DNA of 16,528 bases from Patescibacteria group bacterium (lineage in GTDB: Bacteria; Patescibacteriota; Microgenomatia; Daviesbacterales; UBA10151): positions 1 to 16,528 of the forward strand of contig JAHIVD010000053.1 in NCBI GenBank assembly GCA_018816815.1, read 5' to 3'. The notes under the pieces were generated by a model, which ran no database searches, was not told the origin of the DNA, and worked only from the letters and a program-made list of their open reading frames with translations. The position numbers and the translations under genes were made by a program. Below are positions 6,786 through 14,015 of this stretch, one piece after another; position 1 is the stretch's first letter; each line of letters begins with the position of its first letter.

Positions 6786-7058
6786 ATGACTTATACAGTT
6801 TATATCCTAAGAACTTCCTCAAACACTCTTTATATTGGTCAAACGAACAATTTAAAGAAAAGATTGCAGGAGCATCAAAGCAAAACCAGTAAAGCTGCAA
6901 AATACATAAAATATTTCTCATCTTTTCAACTAGTTTATTTAGAGGAATATAAATCAAGAGCAGAAGCCATGAGGAGAGAATATCAAATTAAACAGTGGAA
7001 AAAAGCTAAAAAGGAAACCTTAATTAAAGGAAATTTAGAATTATTGAAGAAACTGTAA
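6786..7058 (+). CDS. GIY-YIG domain protein (UPF0213/YhbQ-like)
   Basis: 90 aa, the usual size for single-domain GIY-YIG proteins. The domain opens with TVYILRTSSNTLYIGQTNNL (the GIY and YIG elements appear as VYIL and YIG), then Arg-Leu-x-x-His (RLQEH), LVYLEEY with catalytic-type Glu, and a final RREYQIKQWKKAKK helix. Such proteins are nuclease-fold and of unclear role, sometimes linked to DNA repair. The frame extends upstream to an ATG at 6753, but those 11 residues are not part of the family and overlap the promoter. Confidence 0.85.
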   Translation: MTYTVYILRTSSNTLYIGQTNNLKKRLQEHQSKTSKAAKYIKYFSSFQLVYLEEYKSRAEAMRREYQIKQWKKAKKETLIKGNLELLKKL

Positions 7059-7131
7059 TTAAGGAAGTGTGAATGTAAATTACCTTAAGGGTTGGAGTAT
7101 TAAGCCAGACTAGAAATTGTAAAAAGCGCGC

Positions 7132-7356
7132 TATAATAGGTTCATGACTAGTATTCAATTAGTAAATAAAAATAAGCAGAGTTTTTCTGCGGATAAAGCT
7201 CTTTTTAGATAACATCTTTGTTATGTTAGAATTGGGCTGTGACTAAATCTACTAAACCTAGATCAACAACTAAGTTATAAAGAGACTACTTTTGGGATTC
7301 TGCTGCGTTCAGGAATTGTCAAACTTGAAGCAGAAGGAATTAAAAAAGCTCAGTAA
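7132..7356 (+). pseudogene. Decayed coding remnant behind a consensus -10 box
   Basis: A perfect TATAAT (7132-7137) precedes an ATG at 7144 that opens only 22 codons (MTSIQLVNKNKQS...). A second frame (7243-7353) encodes 37 residues without stops, including LSYKETTFGILLRSGIVKLE, and ends at TAA 7354. Between them a third frame contains FLDNIFVMLELG. Protein-like stretches in shifting frames suggest one gene broken by indels. I do not recognise the family with confidence. The rest of the 7059-7572 gap (before 7132 and after 7356) shows no feature I can support apart from the promoter of the next gene. Confidence 0.4.
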
Positions 7357-7558
7357 TGCATTATTAAGCTGAGTAATAGAAATATAAAACATCTTGTATC
7401 AGGATAATTTGAGCTAACCTCCTTTTTATAGCATCTCATTCGTCTTATTTAGGGTCAGCGTGAAACAATACAGAAAAGAGACTGTAAGGACAGAAACAAT
7501 TTAGACTGGCACGTTTAGTTTTTAGGATATGTGCAGTGCGCTATGTAAGAACTTCTGG

Positions 7559-7566
7559 TATATACT
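7559..7566 (+). promoter_or_regulatory. -10 box, leaderless start
   Basis: TGG followed by TATATACT (7559-7566); the ATG of the next gene is at 7573, six bases later. No good -35 hexamer is seen, consistent with an extended -10 promoter. Confidence 0.45.
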
Positions 7567-7572
7567 TTAGAC

Positions 7573-8022
7573 ATGAAGGATAACATATTGCCTAACTACG
7601 GGAAACAGAATTTTTTAAACATTCCTTCTACCTTTTTAAAGCTATTAGGTATAAACCCTATAAAGGAAGTGCTTCCTGAAAAGTTTTATCAAAATATACT
7701 AGGTTTGGAAAAAGTACTATTTTTTCTATTTGATGGTTTTGGCCATAACTTATATCAAAAAAAAGGACTAAAATATTCTTTTTTTAAGAAATTAGCAGAA
7801 AAAGGATTATATAATCCAATCAGATCGGTTTTTCCTTCAACAACCGCAGCAGCAATTTCAACAATAAATAGCGGGTTGTCTCCAATTGAACACGGTTTAC
7901 AGGAGTGGTATCTATACTTTCAAGAGTTAAATGCAATTTTAGAGAGTTTACCTTTTGAGCCGGTTTTCAAAGAGGATTTAAGTAAACTAAAGTCAGCACG
8001 ACTGGACATCAAGCGGTTGTAA
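7573..8022 (+). pseudogene. Truncated alkaline-phosphatase-superfamily phosphodiesterase
   Basis: 149 aa. VLFFLFDGFGHNL (48-60) carries the first metal-binding Asp54. FPSTTAAAISTINSGLSP (87-104) carries the Thr nucleophile region (Thr90/91) of the type I phosphodiesterase/nucleotide pyrophosphatase branch. Family members are usually well over 300 aa and need more Asp/His ligands from the C-terminal half, which are absent here. The last dozen residues look unlike the family, suggesting a frameshift or deletion near 7985. The product is very probably inactive. A leaderless promoter is still present. Confidence 0.7.
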
Positions 8023-8129
8023 GCTTTAAAATTAGCCCATTCGTTGTTAAGAGTTTCGAGCAGGATTCTTGTTATTTAAAGAATTCAGCTTTGAATATTT
8101 AGAATATTATGAAATATATGAATTGACTT

Positions 8130-8882
8130 ATGGATAATATTTTATTACCACTGTTTCTTTCGTTTTTAGCCGGAATGTGTACTATTCTTGGTAGTTTTAT
8201 CCTTTTTTTCATCAAAGATTTCAAAAAAAGTTATCTGAGTTTTTTCCTCGGAATTTCTGCCGGAGCAATGATTTATCTTTCATTTATAGAATTAATACCC
8301 CAAGCTATAAAGACACTTGGTTTTCTGCCTTCAAATGTCGCTTTTTTCTTAGGGATTTTATTTATCGGTGTTGTTGATTTTATTGCTCCTTATCATTTTA
8401 TGGCTTATTGTTCAAAAAATGGAATTAAATACAACAAACTTATGCTTACCGGGTTTATGGTTGCAGTTGGTATTTCTATCCATAACTTCCCGGAAGGAAT
8501 GGTTGTATTTATGAGTTCTTTGGGGGATATTCGATATGGTGCTATGATTGCTTTTTCTACTGCTTTACATAATATCCCTGAAGGAATAGCAATTGCTACT
8601 CCTGTTTACTTTGCTACAAAAAGTAAACTAAAAGCTTTTAGCTATACTTTTCTTGCTGGGATTGCTGAGCCATTGGGAGCAATTATTGCTTATATCATTC
8701 TTCAGCCTTATCTTTCTCCTGTCTTTTTATCCTATATTTTTGCTTTTGTGGCAGGGATTATGGTTTATATTAGCTTTGACGAATTACTCCCGTCTTGCTT
8801 TGAAAACAGCCAAGGCCGCGCTGCGATTGTTGGCATTGTAATAGGTATGCTTGTTATAGCATCAAGTCTTAATTTTATGTAA
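8130..8882 (+). CDS. zupT: ZIP-family divalent metal transporter (ZupT-like)
   Basis: Takes up divalent metal ions (zinc, also iron or manganese in characterised relatives) across the cytoplasmic membrane. It is 250 aa with about eight hydrophobic helices. The two signature metal-binding helices are intact: HNFPEG (118-123) and HNIPEG (147-152). SFIELIPQA (51-59) and SFDELLP near the C-terminus are also typical of ZupT. It heads a plus-strand run of metal-related genes and is probably functional. No clear Shine-Dalgarno sequence precedes the ATG; the AT-rich upstream stretch has several possible -10 boxes, none decisive. The exact metal is not readable from sequence. Confidence 0.9.
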   Translation: MDNILLPLFLSFLAGMCTILGSFILFFIKDFKKSYLSFFLGISAGAMIYLSFIELIPQAIKTLGFLPSNVAFFLGILFIGVVDFIAPYHFMAYCSKNGIKYNKLMLTGFMVAVGISIHNFPEGMVVFMSSLGDIRYGAMIAFSTALHNIPEGIAIATPVYFATKSKLKAFSYTFLAGIAEPLGAIIAYIILQPYLSPVFLSYIFAFVAGIMVYISFDELLPSCFENSQGRAAIVGIVIGMLVIASSLNFM

Positions 8883-8916
8883 TTTCTTTATGAACTTTAC
8901 TCTTAATTTATCTGAT

Positions 8917-8960
8917 TTGACAAACTGCAAACCTTAGTGTTATTATGAATACATATTCAT
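8917..8960 (+). promoter_or_regulatory. Promoter with overlapping dyad operator, DUF5320 gene
   Basis: TTGACA (8917-8922), 18-bp spacer ending in TGT, and TATTAT (8941-8946) make a strong extended promoter. A perfect inverted repeat, ATGAATA (8945-8951), CA, TATTCAT (8954-8960), overlaps the end of the -10 box and the expected start site. That is a classic repressor position. It does not resemble the dyads at feoA and fur. Confidence 0.65.
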
Positions 8961-8992
8961 TAGAATATTTATGAAAGGGGGTGACGGAAAAT

Positions 8993-9262
8993 ATGCCAGC
9001 ATTTGATGGAACAGGTCCGCGAGGACAAGGTCCGATGACCGGACGAGGATTGGGTTCATGTGGAGGAGGTCGAGGAATGAGAATGGGATTTGGTAGATGC
9101 CGCGGATATGGCAGAGGATTAGGTGGATACTTTGGATGGGGTGCTCCTCAAACTCAGACAAAAGAAGAAAAAATTCAGGATATCAAGACCTATCGTAAAT
9201 CACTACAAGAAGAGGTAGAGGATTTAGAGAAAGAGCTTACAGCTTTACAGAAGCAGGAGTAA
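8993..9262 (+). CDS. DUF5320 Gly/Arg-rich small protein
   Basis: 89 aa. It begins with the DUF5320 signature MPAFDGTGPRGQGPMTGRG, followed by a Gly/Arg-rich stretch with two Cys (SCGGG, RCRG) and a charged C-terminal coiled coil (about 52-89). Members of this family often lie next to DUF134 and NifX/NifB-type metallo-cofactor proteins; their function is unknown. The ATG at 8993 was chosen because the frame's earlier GTG at 8981 lies inside the Shine-Dalgarno sequence AAAGGGGGTGA (8975-8985), which is well placed for ATG 8993. It has its own promoter and is followed by the DUF134 gene. Confidence 0.85.
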   Translation: MPAFDGTGPRGQGPMTGRGLGSCGGGRGMRMGFGRCRGYGRGLGGYFGWGAPQTQTKEEKIQDIKTYRKSLQEEVEDLEKELTALQKQE

Positions 9263-9289
9263 GCAAATCCCTGTCTTGTCAGGATTTGC
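9263..9289 (+). terminator. Stem-loop after DUF5320
   Basis: GCAAATCC (9263-9270) pairs fully with GGATTTGC (9282-9289); with a one-base bulge the stem extends inward by CTG/CAG. It lies immediately after the stop codon. There is no run of T after it, so it may be an RNA-stabilising or processing hairpin rather than a terminator. Confidence 0.4.
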
Positions 9290-9314
9290 ATTCAATGATG
9301 AGTTAGGGATTTAA

Positions 9315-9323
9315 TGATATTAT
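9315..9323 (+). promoter_or_regulatory. Extended -10 box, DUF134 gene
   Basis: TGA-TATTAT (9315-9323), with the ATG at 9333, nine bases after. The gene probably has its own near-leaderless transcript. No convincing -35 is seen. Confidence 0.45.
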
Positions 9324-9332
9324 ATTAAGAAC

Positions 9333-9611
9333 ATGACAAGACCTAAAATACCCCGCTGTGTGCGGTTTAATCCGGATGTTTATTTTTTTAAACCTCAAGG
9401 TATTCCCTTACGGATGCTTGAGGAGATAGTGTTATTGCCTGACGAGCTTGAAGCGCTGAAATTACATGAGGTTGACGGTTTAGAACAGACTAAAGCAGCT
9501 GAGAAAATGAAAATTTCTCAACCCACGTTTGCCCGAATATTAGCTAGTGCTCATAAAAAAATTGCCGTTGCTTTAGTCGAAGGAAAGGCAATTCGTATAC
9601 AGGAAAAATAA
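9333..9611 (+). CDS. DUF134 (UPF0251) DNA-binding protein
   Basis: 92 aa, the family's normal length. It starts with the family signature RPKIPRCVRFNPDVYFFKPQGIP, then LLPDELEALKLHEVDGLEQTKAAEKMKISQPTFARIL, a sigma-like helix-turn-helix (about 35-72), and ends in a basic helix. It is thought to be a DNA-binding regulator and is commonly found next to DUF5320 and metallo-cofactor proteins, as here. Its targets are unknown; the 28-bp tandem repeat right after it and the dyad before the DUF5320 gene are candidates by position only. Confidence 0.88.
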   Translation: MTRPKIPRCVRFNPDVYFFKPQGIPLRMLEEIVLLPDELEALKLHEVDGLEQTKAAEKMKISQPTFARILASAHKKIAVALVEGKAIRIQEK

Positions 9612-9705
9612 GCAGAGCTTGCGATTTCATCTAAAGCAGAGCTTGCAAGTTAGTCACTCTAAAGCAAAGTTTGTGAGTTAATCACCCCAAAGCAAGGCTT
9701 GTTTT
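9609..9705 (+). repeat. Degenerate 28-bp tandem repeats upstream of yibE/F
   Basis: Four units start with (A)AAGCA at 9609 (24 bp), 9633 (28 bp), 9661 (28 bp) and 9689 (partial). Units 2 and 3 match at 21 of 28 positions, and all seven differences are transitions. Each unit begins with a small dyad such as GCAGAGCTTGC or CAAGGCTTG. The array fills the whole gap between the DUF134 stop and the promoter of the next gene. Confidence 0.65.
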
Positions 9706-9706
9706 T

Positions 9707-9714
9707 GGTAAAAT
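9707..9714 (+). promoter_or_regulatory. Extended -10 box, yibE/F-like gene
   Basis: TGG-TAAAAT (TG at 9706-9707, box 9709-9714), ten bases before the ATG at 9725. It lies at the end of the tandem repeat array, so a protein bound to the array would control it. Confidence 0.45.
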
Positions 9715-9724
9715 AAACACAATA

Positions 9725-10876
9725 ATGAAAAAATATCTTATTGCTATTTTTCTTTTTTGTCTCTCTGTTTCCTCTAGTCTGTTTTTTAGTCCTACAGTGT
9801 TAGCTCAAAATGAAGCTGAACAAGGTGGAATTGAACTTAATCAACAGTTTCCGGAAACTGAACACAAAGAAGAAACTTTAGAAGGAAAAATTACCCGGAT
9901 TTTGGAGGAAAAACAGGTTACTCCTATGGGGGCAAAAGAGCCTCAGCTTTATCAGAAGTTGGAGATCCTGGTCGCGAAGGGGTCGTTGAAAGATAAGAAG
10001 ATAACTATAGAAAACGGTAATTTGCTCGTGAGTAACTTACAAAAATATAAAGTTGGTGACGAGCTGATAATAAACTACAGTAAGGATTTTGAAGGTAATG
10101 ATAATTTCTTTATCACTGATTACGTCAGACGAAGCGCTTTATTTTGGTTATTTATAATTTTTGTGATCATGGCAGTAGCAATTGGTCGCTGGCAGGGAAT
10201 GACTTCTCTGGTTGGCATGGGGATTTCTTTTCTGGTTATCTTTAAGTTTATTCTTCCTAGAATTTCTGCTGGTAGCGATCCGGTCCAGGTTGTTATTTTA
10301 GGATCACTTATGATTATCCCTGCTACCTTTCTTTTGTCTCATGGAATAAATAAGAAAACCGGGATAGCCATTACAGGAACATTGATCTCTCTTGTCATTA
10401 CCGGTATTTTAGCCAATATTTTTGTCGAAGCTTCTAAGTTGACGGGTTTCGCCTCCGAAGAGGCTGGTTTCTTACAGGAATATCAACCAGGCCTTGTTAA
10501 CATTAAGGGTCTTCTTCTGGCCGGAATTATTATTGGTGTCTTAGGTATTTTGGATGATGTTACCATTTCTCAATCAGCGATAGTCCAACAATTGAAAATA
10601 GCCAACCCGAAGCTAAAAGCAGGAGAACTTTATAAAAAAGCAATGGCGCTGGGAAAAGATCATATCGCCTCGATGGTTAATACCTTAGTCTTAGTTTATA
10701 CGGGCGCTGCTTTGCCTTTACTTCTTCTTTTTATCGATAATTCTCGTTCTTTCTCAGAGATAGTTAACTATGAAATTATCGCCGACGAAATAGTTAGAAC
10801 TTTGGTTGGCAGCATAGGATTAATTTTGGCAGTTCCCATCACAACTCTCATTGCTTCATTGACAGCAGAGAAATAA
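9725..10876 (+). CDS. YibE/F-family membrane protein
   Basis: 383 aa. A signal peptide (1-27, VLA before Gln28) leads to a soluble extracytoplasmic domain of about 110 residues with a beta-rich pattern. About seven transmembrane helices follow from residue 138 on. The family signature GVLGILDDVTISQSAIVQQL is at 271-290, with a RWQG motif near 155-158 after the first helix. The function of YibE/F proteins is not established; a transporter or channel role is only suspected. Position between the DUF134 regulator and feoAB suggests a part in metal handling. A 23-bp stretch separates its stop from the feoA promoter dyad, so feoA seems to be a separate transcription unit. Confidence 0.85.
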   Translation: MKKYLIAIFLFCLSVSSSLFFSPTVLAQNEAEQGGIELNQQFPETEHKEETLEGKITRILEEKQVTPMGAKEPQLYQKLEILVAKGSLKDKKITIENGNLLVSNLQKYKVGDELIINYSKDFEGNDNFFITDYVRRSALFWLFIIFVIMAVAIGRWQGMTSLVGMGISFLVIFKFILPRISAGSDPVQVVILGSLMIIPATFLLSHGINKKTGIAITGTLISLVITGILANIFVEASKLTGFASEEAGFLQEYQPGLVNIKGLLLAGIIIGVLGILDDVTISQSAIVQQLKIANPKLKAGELYKKAMALGKDHIASMVNTLVLVYTGAALPLLLLFIDNSRSFSEIVNYEIIADEIVRTLVGSIGLILAVPITTLIASLTAEK

Positions 10877-10891
10877 GGAATATTGTTCTCC

Positions 10892-10920
10892 TTGAATTAT
10901 TGCAAGTGATTTGCAATAAT
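10892..10920 (+). promoter_or_regulatory. feoA promoter covered by a perfect 25-bp dyad (Fur-type operator)
   Basis: TTGAAT (10892-10897), a 17-bp spacer ending in TGC, and AATAAT (10915-10920) place the start of transcription near the ATG at 10927. A perfect inverted repeat ATTATTGCAA, n5, TTGCAATAAT (10896-10920) covers the spacer and the -10 box. Its core GCAAGT-gat-TTGC (10902-10914) is the same motif that occurs twice in the fur promoter at 16148-16183. Bound repressor would block RNA polymerase. Confidence 0.8.
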
Positions 10921-10926
10921 AAACTG

Positions 10927-11178
10927 ATGGACAGCGTTTCTTTAATAATACTGAAAGAGGGACAAGAGGCAAAAATTGTTTCAATCATGGGAGGGAGAAC
11001 TGCTTCGAAAAGATTAGCTGATTTAGGATTAACTCCAGGTACTTTATTAAGAGTTGTAAGAAAAGCACCGCTTTCCGGACCAGTGATTGTTGAGGTGAGG
11101 GGTTCAAGATTGATCTTGGGTCGGGGTCTTGCTTCGAAAGTTTTCGTAAAAAATGAACTACCCCGCAGCAGAACTTAA
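10927..11178 (+). CDS. feoA: Ferrous iron transport protein A
   Basis: 83 aa, an SH3-like small cytoplasmic protein that assists FeoB. Family features seen: IVSIMGG followed by a RLADLGLTPGT segment (about 31-41), LRVVRKAPLSGPVIVEVRGSRLILGR, the normal run of FeoA motifs to the C-terminus. The frame can be extended nine codons to a TTG at 10900, but this extension lies in the promoter dyad, so the ATG at 10927 is the start and the transcript is nearly leaderless. feoB follows after 74 bp. Confidence 0.92.
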   Translation: MDSVSLIILKEGQEAKIVSIMGGRTASKRLADLGLTPGTLLRVVRKAPLSGPVIVEVRGSRLILGRGLASKVFVKNELPRSRT

Positions 11179-11252
11179 GAAGTAAGTCAGAATTTCGATT
11201 AAGTTCTTATCACGCTGTACTGCGACCGCATTAGTTTGCTGTCTGGTATTAT

Positions 11253-13211
11253 ATGACAATAAAAACGAAAAAAGAGAAAAGATTAAATATTGTTTTAGCT
11301 GGTAATGCTAATGTCGGAAAATCAGTTATTTTTAACTATCTTACTGGTCTTCATCAGCATATTGGTAATTGGGCTGGGAAAACCGTAAAAAGAGCTGAGG
11401 GTTCTTTGTATTACAAAGGGCAGACGATTGATGTTTTGGATTTACCAGGCATTTATTCATTAACCACTTATTCGATTGAAGAGGTAATTTCCAGGGAATA
11501 TATAGCAGTTCAAAAACCAGACTTTGTTATTAATGTTGTTGATGCGACAAACCTGGAAAGGAATCTACTTTTTACTCTTCAGCTTCTGGAATTGGAAAGA
11601 CCTGTAATCCTGGCGGTGAATATGATAAATCTTTTAACGAGGAAAGGGATAGCAATCGATATTAAAAAGCTTGAAGAACTTTTGGGTATCCCTGTTGTTC
11701 CCATAGAGGCGATTTACGGAAAAGGCATAACAGAGATTTTAGATCGAGGACTGAAACTTATTGGCTCTCAATTACCGGTCACTAACCCGCAAAAATTGAG
11801 ATATTGGAAAGGGGTTGAACAAGAAGTTGAAAAGTTAACTCAATCCCTCAAAGAAATAAAAACAGACTATCCTAGCAGGTGGTTGGCAATTAAGTTGCTG
11901 GAAAAGGATAAAGAGGTTGAAAAACTGATAAAGGACAATAACCCAGAAATTATAGAAGAGGCAAAAAAATTATGCCTGCATCTTGAAAAAGTTCATGGCC
12001 ATGATTCCTCAATTGTGATTGCGGCAGAAAGATGTTGTTTAGTTTCTCAAATAGCTCAAAAGGTTATAAAAACTACCAAATTACAGTTAATTAGCTTGGA
12101 AGATAGATTAAATAGTATAACCTGTCATAAAATTTTTGGTTACCCGGTACTGATCGCAATTTTAGGTTTTATGTTTTTAACTATTTTCAAATTCGGCAAT
12201 TGGTCTTCTTCTTTACTGGAAGGTGTGTTTGCCAGCTGGCAGAAATGCTATGAAGGTATTTTTGGCATTTCAGTTTTTTCTTCTTTGGGTTGGTCGGCAG
12301 TAGAAAGCATATTTGCTTTAATTCAAATTGCCTTGCCTTATATTTTACCTTTTTATCTTCTTCTGTATTTTCTGGAGGATTGGGGTTATCTAGCCAGAGT
12401 TGCCTATTTAACTGATAATTTAATGCATAAAATCGGGATTCACGGTAAGGCTTGTATTCCCCTGATACTAGGTTTTGGTTGCAACGTTCCCAGTTGTCTT
12501 TCTTGCCGAATTATGGAAACTGAGAGAGAAAGATTTATCACCGGATTTTTAACTACTTTTGTTCCTTGTTCAGCAGTAACCGTAATTATTATGGGGTTGG
12601 TGGGGAAGTTTGTCGGAATTGCTCCGGCTTTTGGATTATATTTTTTGGCAATCTTAACAATTTTTGTATTAGGGAAACTGGCCTCAAAGATTCTACCAGG
12701 AGAAGCCACTGAGCTGATTATGGAAATGCCAGATTATAAAATGCCTCATTTTAAGACAATAATTTTACAAACATGGTTTAGGTTAAAAGAGTTTATTTTT
12801 ATTGCTGCGCCTTTGGTTGTAATTTCTGGATTATTTATTGAATTGTTACGGTTGGCTGACTGGTTAGATGCTGTTGCTGTAATATTGAGCCCGATCACTG
12901 TGGATTGGCTTGGTTTACCAACAATCACCGGAGTCTTGCTTATTTTTGGAATATTAAGGAAGGAGCTAATTTTAGTAATGCTGGCTACTCTTTTAGGAAC
13001 AGCTAACTTTTCTCAAGTTTTGACTCCAGTACAGATGATTACTTTAGCTCTTGTCAGTATGTTCTATGTTCCCTGCATTGCTACTATTGCTGCTTTTAGA
13101 CAGGAGTTTGGTTGGGAAAAAGCTCTGGCTGTAACTGGTTTTAAGATACTGTTTGCTATTGGTGTAGGCGGTATTGCTTCTAGATTATTAAGTTTTTTCA
13201 TCCAGATTTAA
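11253..13211 (+). CDS. feoB: Ferrous iron transporter B
   Basis: 652 aa. The N-terminal G domain has G1 GNANVGKS (17-24), Thr44 as the G2 residue, and G3 DLPG (63-66). At G4 the sequence is NMIN (123-126) where NxxD is the rule, so the guanine-specifying Asp is Asn. A helical GDI-like domain (about 170-270) leads to the membrane core: gate motifs YFLEDWGYLARVA (372-384), LGFGCNVPSCLSC (406-418), FVPCSA (436-441) and FYVPCIATIAAF (604-615). Cys415 and Cys418 add two cysteines to the usual GCNVP motif. It moves Fe(II) through the cytoplasmic membrane. TGG-TATTAT (11244-11252) directly abuts the ATG, an arrangement that cannot be a leaderless promoter for this start; co-transcription with feoA is likelier. 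Confidence 0.95.
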   Translation: MTIKTKKEKRLNIVLAGNANVGKSVIFNYLTGLHQHIGNWAGKTVKRAEGSLYYKGQTIDVLDLPGIYSLTTYSIEEVISREYIAVQKPDFVINVVDATNLERNLLFTLQLLELERPVILAVNMINLLTRKGIAIDIKKLEELLGIPVVPIEAIYGKGITEILDRGLKLIGSQLPVTNPQKLRYWKGVEQEVEKLTQSLKEIKTDYPSRWLAIKLLEKDKEVEKLIKDNNPEIIEEAKKLCLHLEKVHGHDSSIVIAAERCCLVSQIAQKVIKTTKLQLISLEDRLNSITCHKIFGYPVLIAILGFMFLTIFKFGNWSSSLLEGVFASWQKCYEGIFGISVFSSLGWSAVESIFALIQIALPYILPFYLLLYFLEDWGYLARVAYLTDNLMHKIGIHGKACIPLILGFGCNVPSCLSCRIMETERERFITGFLTTFVPCSAVTVIIMGLVGKFVGIAPAFGLYFLAILTIFVLGKLASKILPGEATELIMEMPDYKMPHFKTIILQTWFRLKEFIFIAAPLVVISGLFIELLRLADWLDAVAVILSPITVDWLGLPTITGVLLIFGILRKELILVMLATLLGTANFSQVLTPVQMITLALVSMFYVPCIATIAAFRQEFGWEKALAVTGFKILFAIGVGGIASRLLSFFIQI

Positions 13212-13220
13212 TAAGAAAGA

Positions 13221-14015
13221 TCATCTTTTTAGTATTAATGTAAGTACAAATATAGCAATCGCTATTAAAACAATTGTCCCTCCGGAAGAAAGATTGAGAT
13301 AAAAAGAAAAGATAATTCCCGAAATTACTGAAAATATAGAAACAACTTCGGCAATTAGGATTGTTTTCTTGAAACCTGTTTTAAATTGTAATGCAGTAAC
13401 TACAGGAACAACGATAAGCGCAGCAATCAGTAAAGCGCCTACAATTGGGATAGCGAGCGATACTGTTAAGGCAGCTAAAACAATAAGGAGAATATTAATA
13501 AATTTCGTCGGAATTCCATTTACTTTTGCTGCTTCCTCGTCAACGGTTACATACAAAAGTTCTTTATAAAATGCAATAATCGTAGCTACAACCAGTACTC
13601 CCAGTACCCCGATAATATACACGTCAATCTGCTTAACAGTTGTAATGCTTCCAAAAAGATAGCTGAATAAACTAACCCCAAATCCATGAGCAAAACTAAT
13701 AAGGATAATTGCTACTGCAAGACTTCCGGAAAGAAAGATAGAAAGTGCGGAGTCCCCGAATACCTTTTTGCTGATTCGCAATCTCTCGATTGCAACAGAA
13801 GATATTACGGCTACGATAATTGCAGTAATTAAAGGGTTAACCCTTAAAAACAGACCGATTGCAACTCCGGCAAGAGATACATGAGATAACGTATCTGCAA
13901 TCAGCGAATAACGCTTCAATACCAAAAAGATCCCAACAAGAGGAGCAATTATTGCGATGATGATTCCAGCTTCAAATCCCCGTACCATAAATCCGTAGTT
14001 AAGAAGCTCCGGCAT
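13221..14015 (-). CDS. znuB: Zinc (metal) ABC transporter permease
   Basis: 264 aa integral membrane permease of the ABC-3 family with about eight hydrophobic helices. The GDSALSIFLSGSLAVAII and AKVNGIPTKFINILLIVL regions are typical of ZnuB/TroC/MntB proteins. It forms the channel for the ZnuA-delivered ion. The ATG at 14015 is preferred to the TTG at 14021 because AAGGAGG (plus coordinates 14025-14031) then sits 9 nt upstream. It overlaps znuC by 17 bp and is the last gene of the operon. Its 3' end lies 9 bp from the convergent end of feoB, with no convincing terminator between. Confidence 0.9.
   Translation of the reverse strand: MPELLNYGFMVRGFEAGIIIAIIAPLVGIFLVLKRYSLIADTLSHVSLAGVAIGLFLRVNPLITAIIVAVISSVAIERLRISKKVFGDSALSIFLSGSLAVAIILISFAHGFGVSLFSYLFGSITTVKQIDVYIIGVLGVLVVATIIAFYKELLYVTVDEEAAKVNGIPTKFINILLIVLAALTVSLAIPIVGALLIAALIVVPVVTALQFKTGFKKTILIAEVVSIFSVISGIIFSFYLNLSSGGTIVLIAIAIFVLTLILKR

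Noticed and set aside
7144..7353. Remnant of a pilus-type inner membrane protein (GspF/PilC-like)
   Set aside because: One short stretch is suggestive, but it is in a different frame from the rest and too short to support a family call.
9612..9705. Tandem repeats as copies of the fur/feoA operator
   Set aside because: They contain GCAA and TTG pieces but with a 1-3 bp gap or mismatched halves, never GCAA-n5-TTGC.
10900..10926. TTG start nine codons upstream for feoA
   Set aside because: It lies inside the promoter dyad; FeoA similarity begins after the ATG at 10927.
13205..13235. Bidirectional terminator between feoB and znuB (AAAGAT/ATCTTT)
   Set aside because: The arms are separated by a single base, leaving only a 4-5 bp A/T stem when a loop is allowed; too weak to call.
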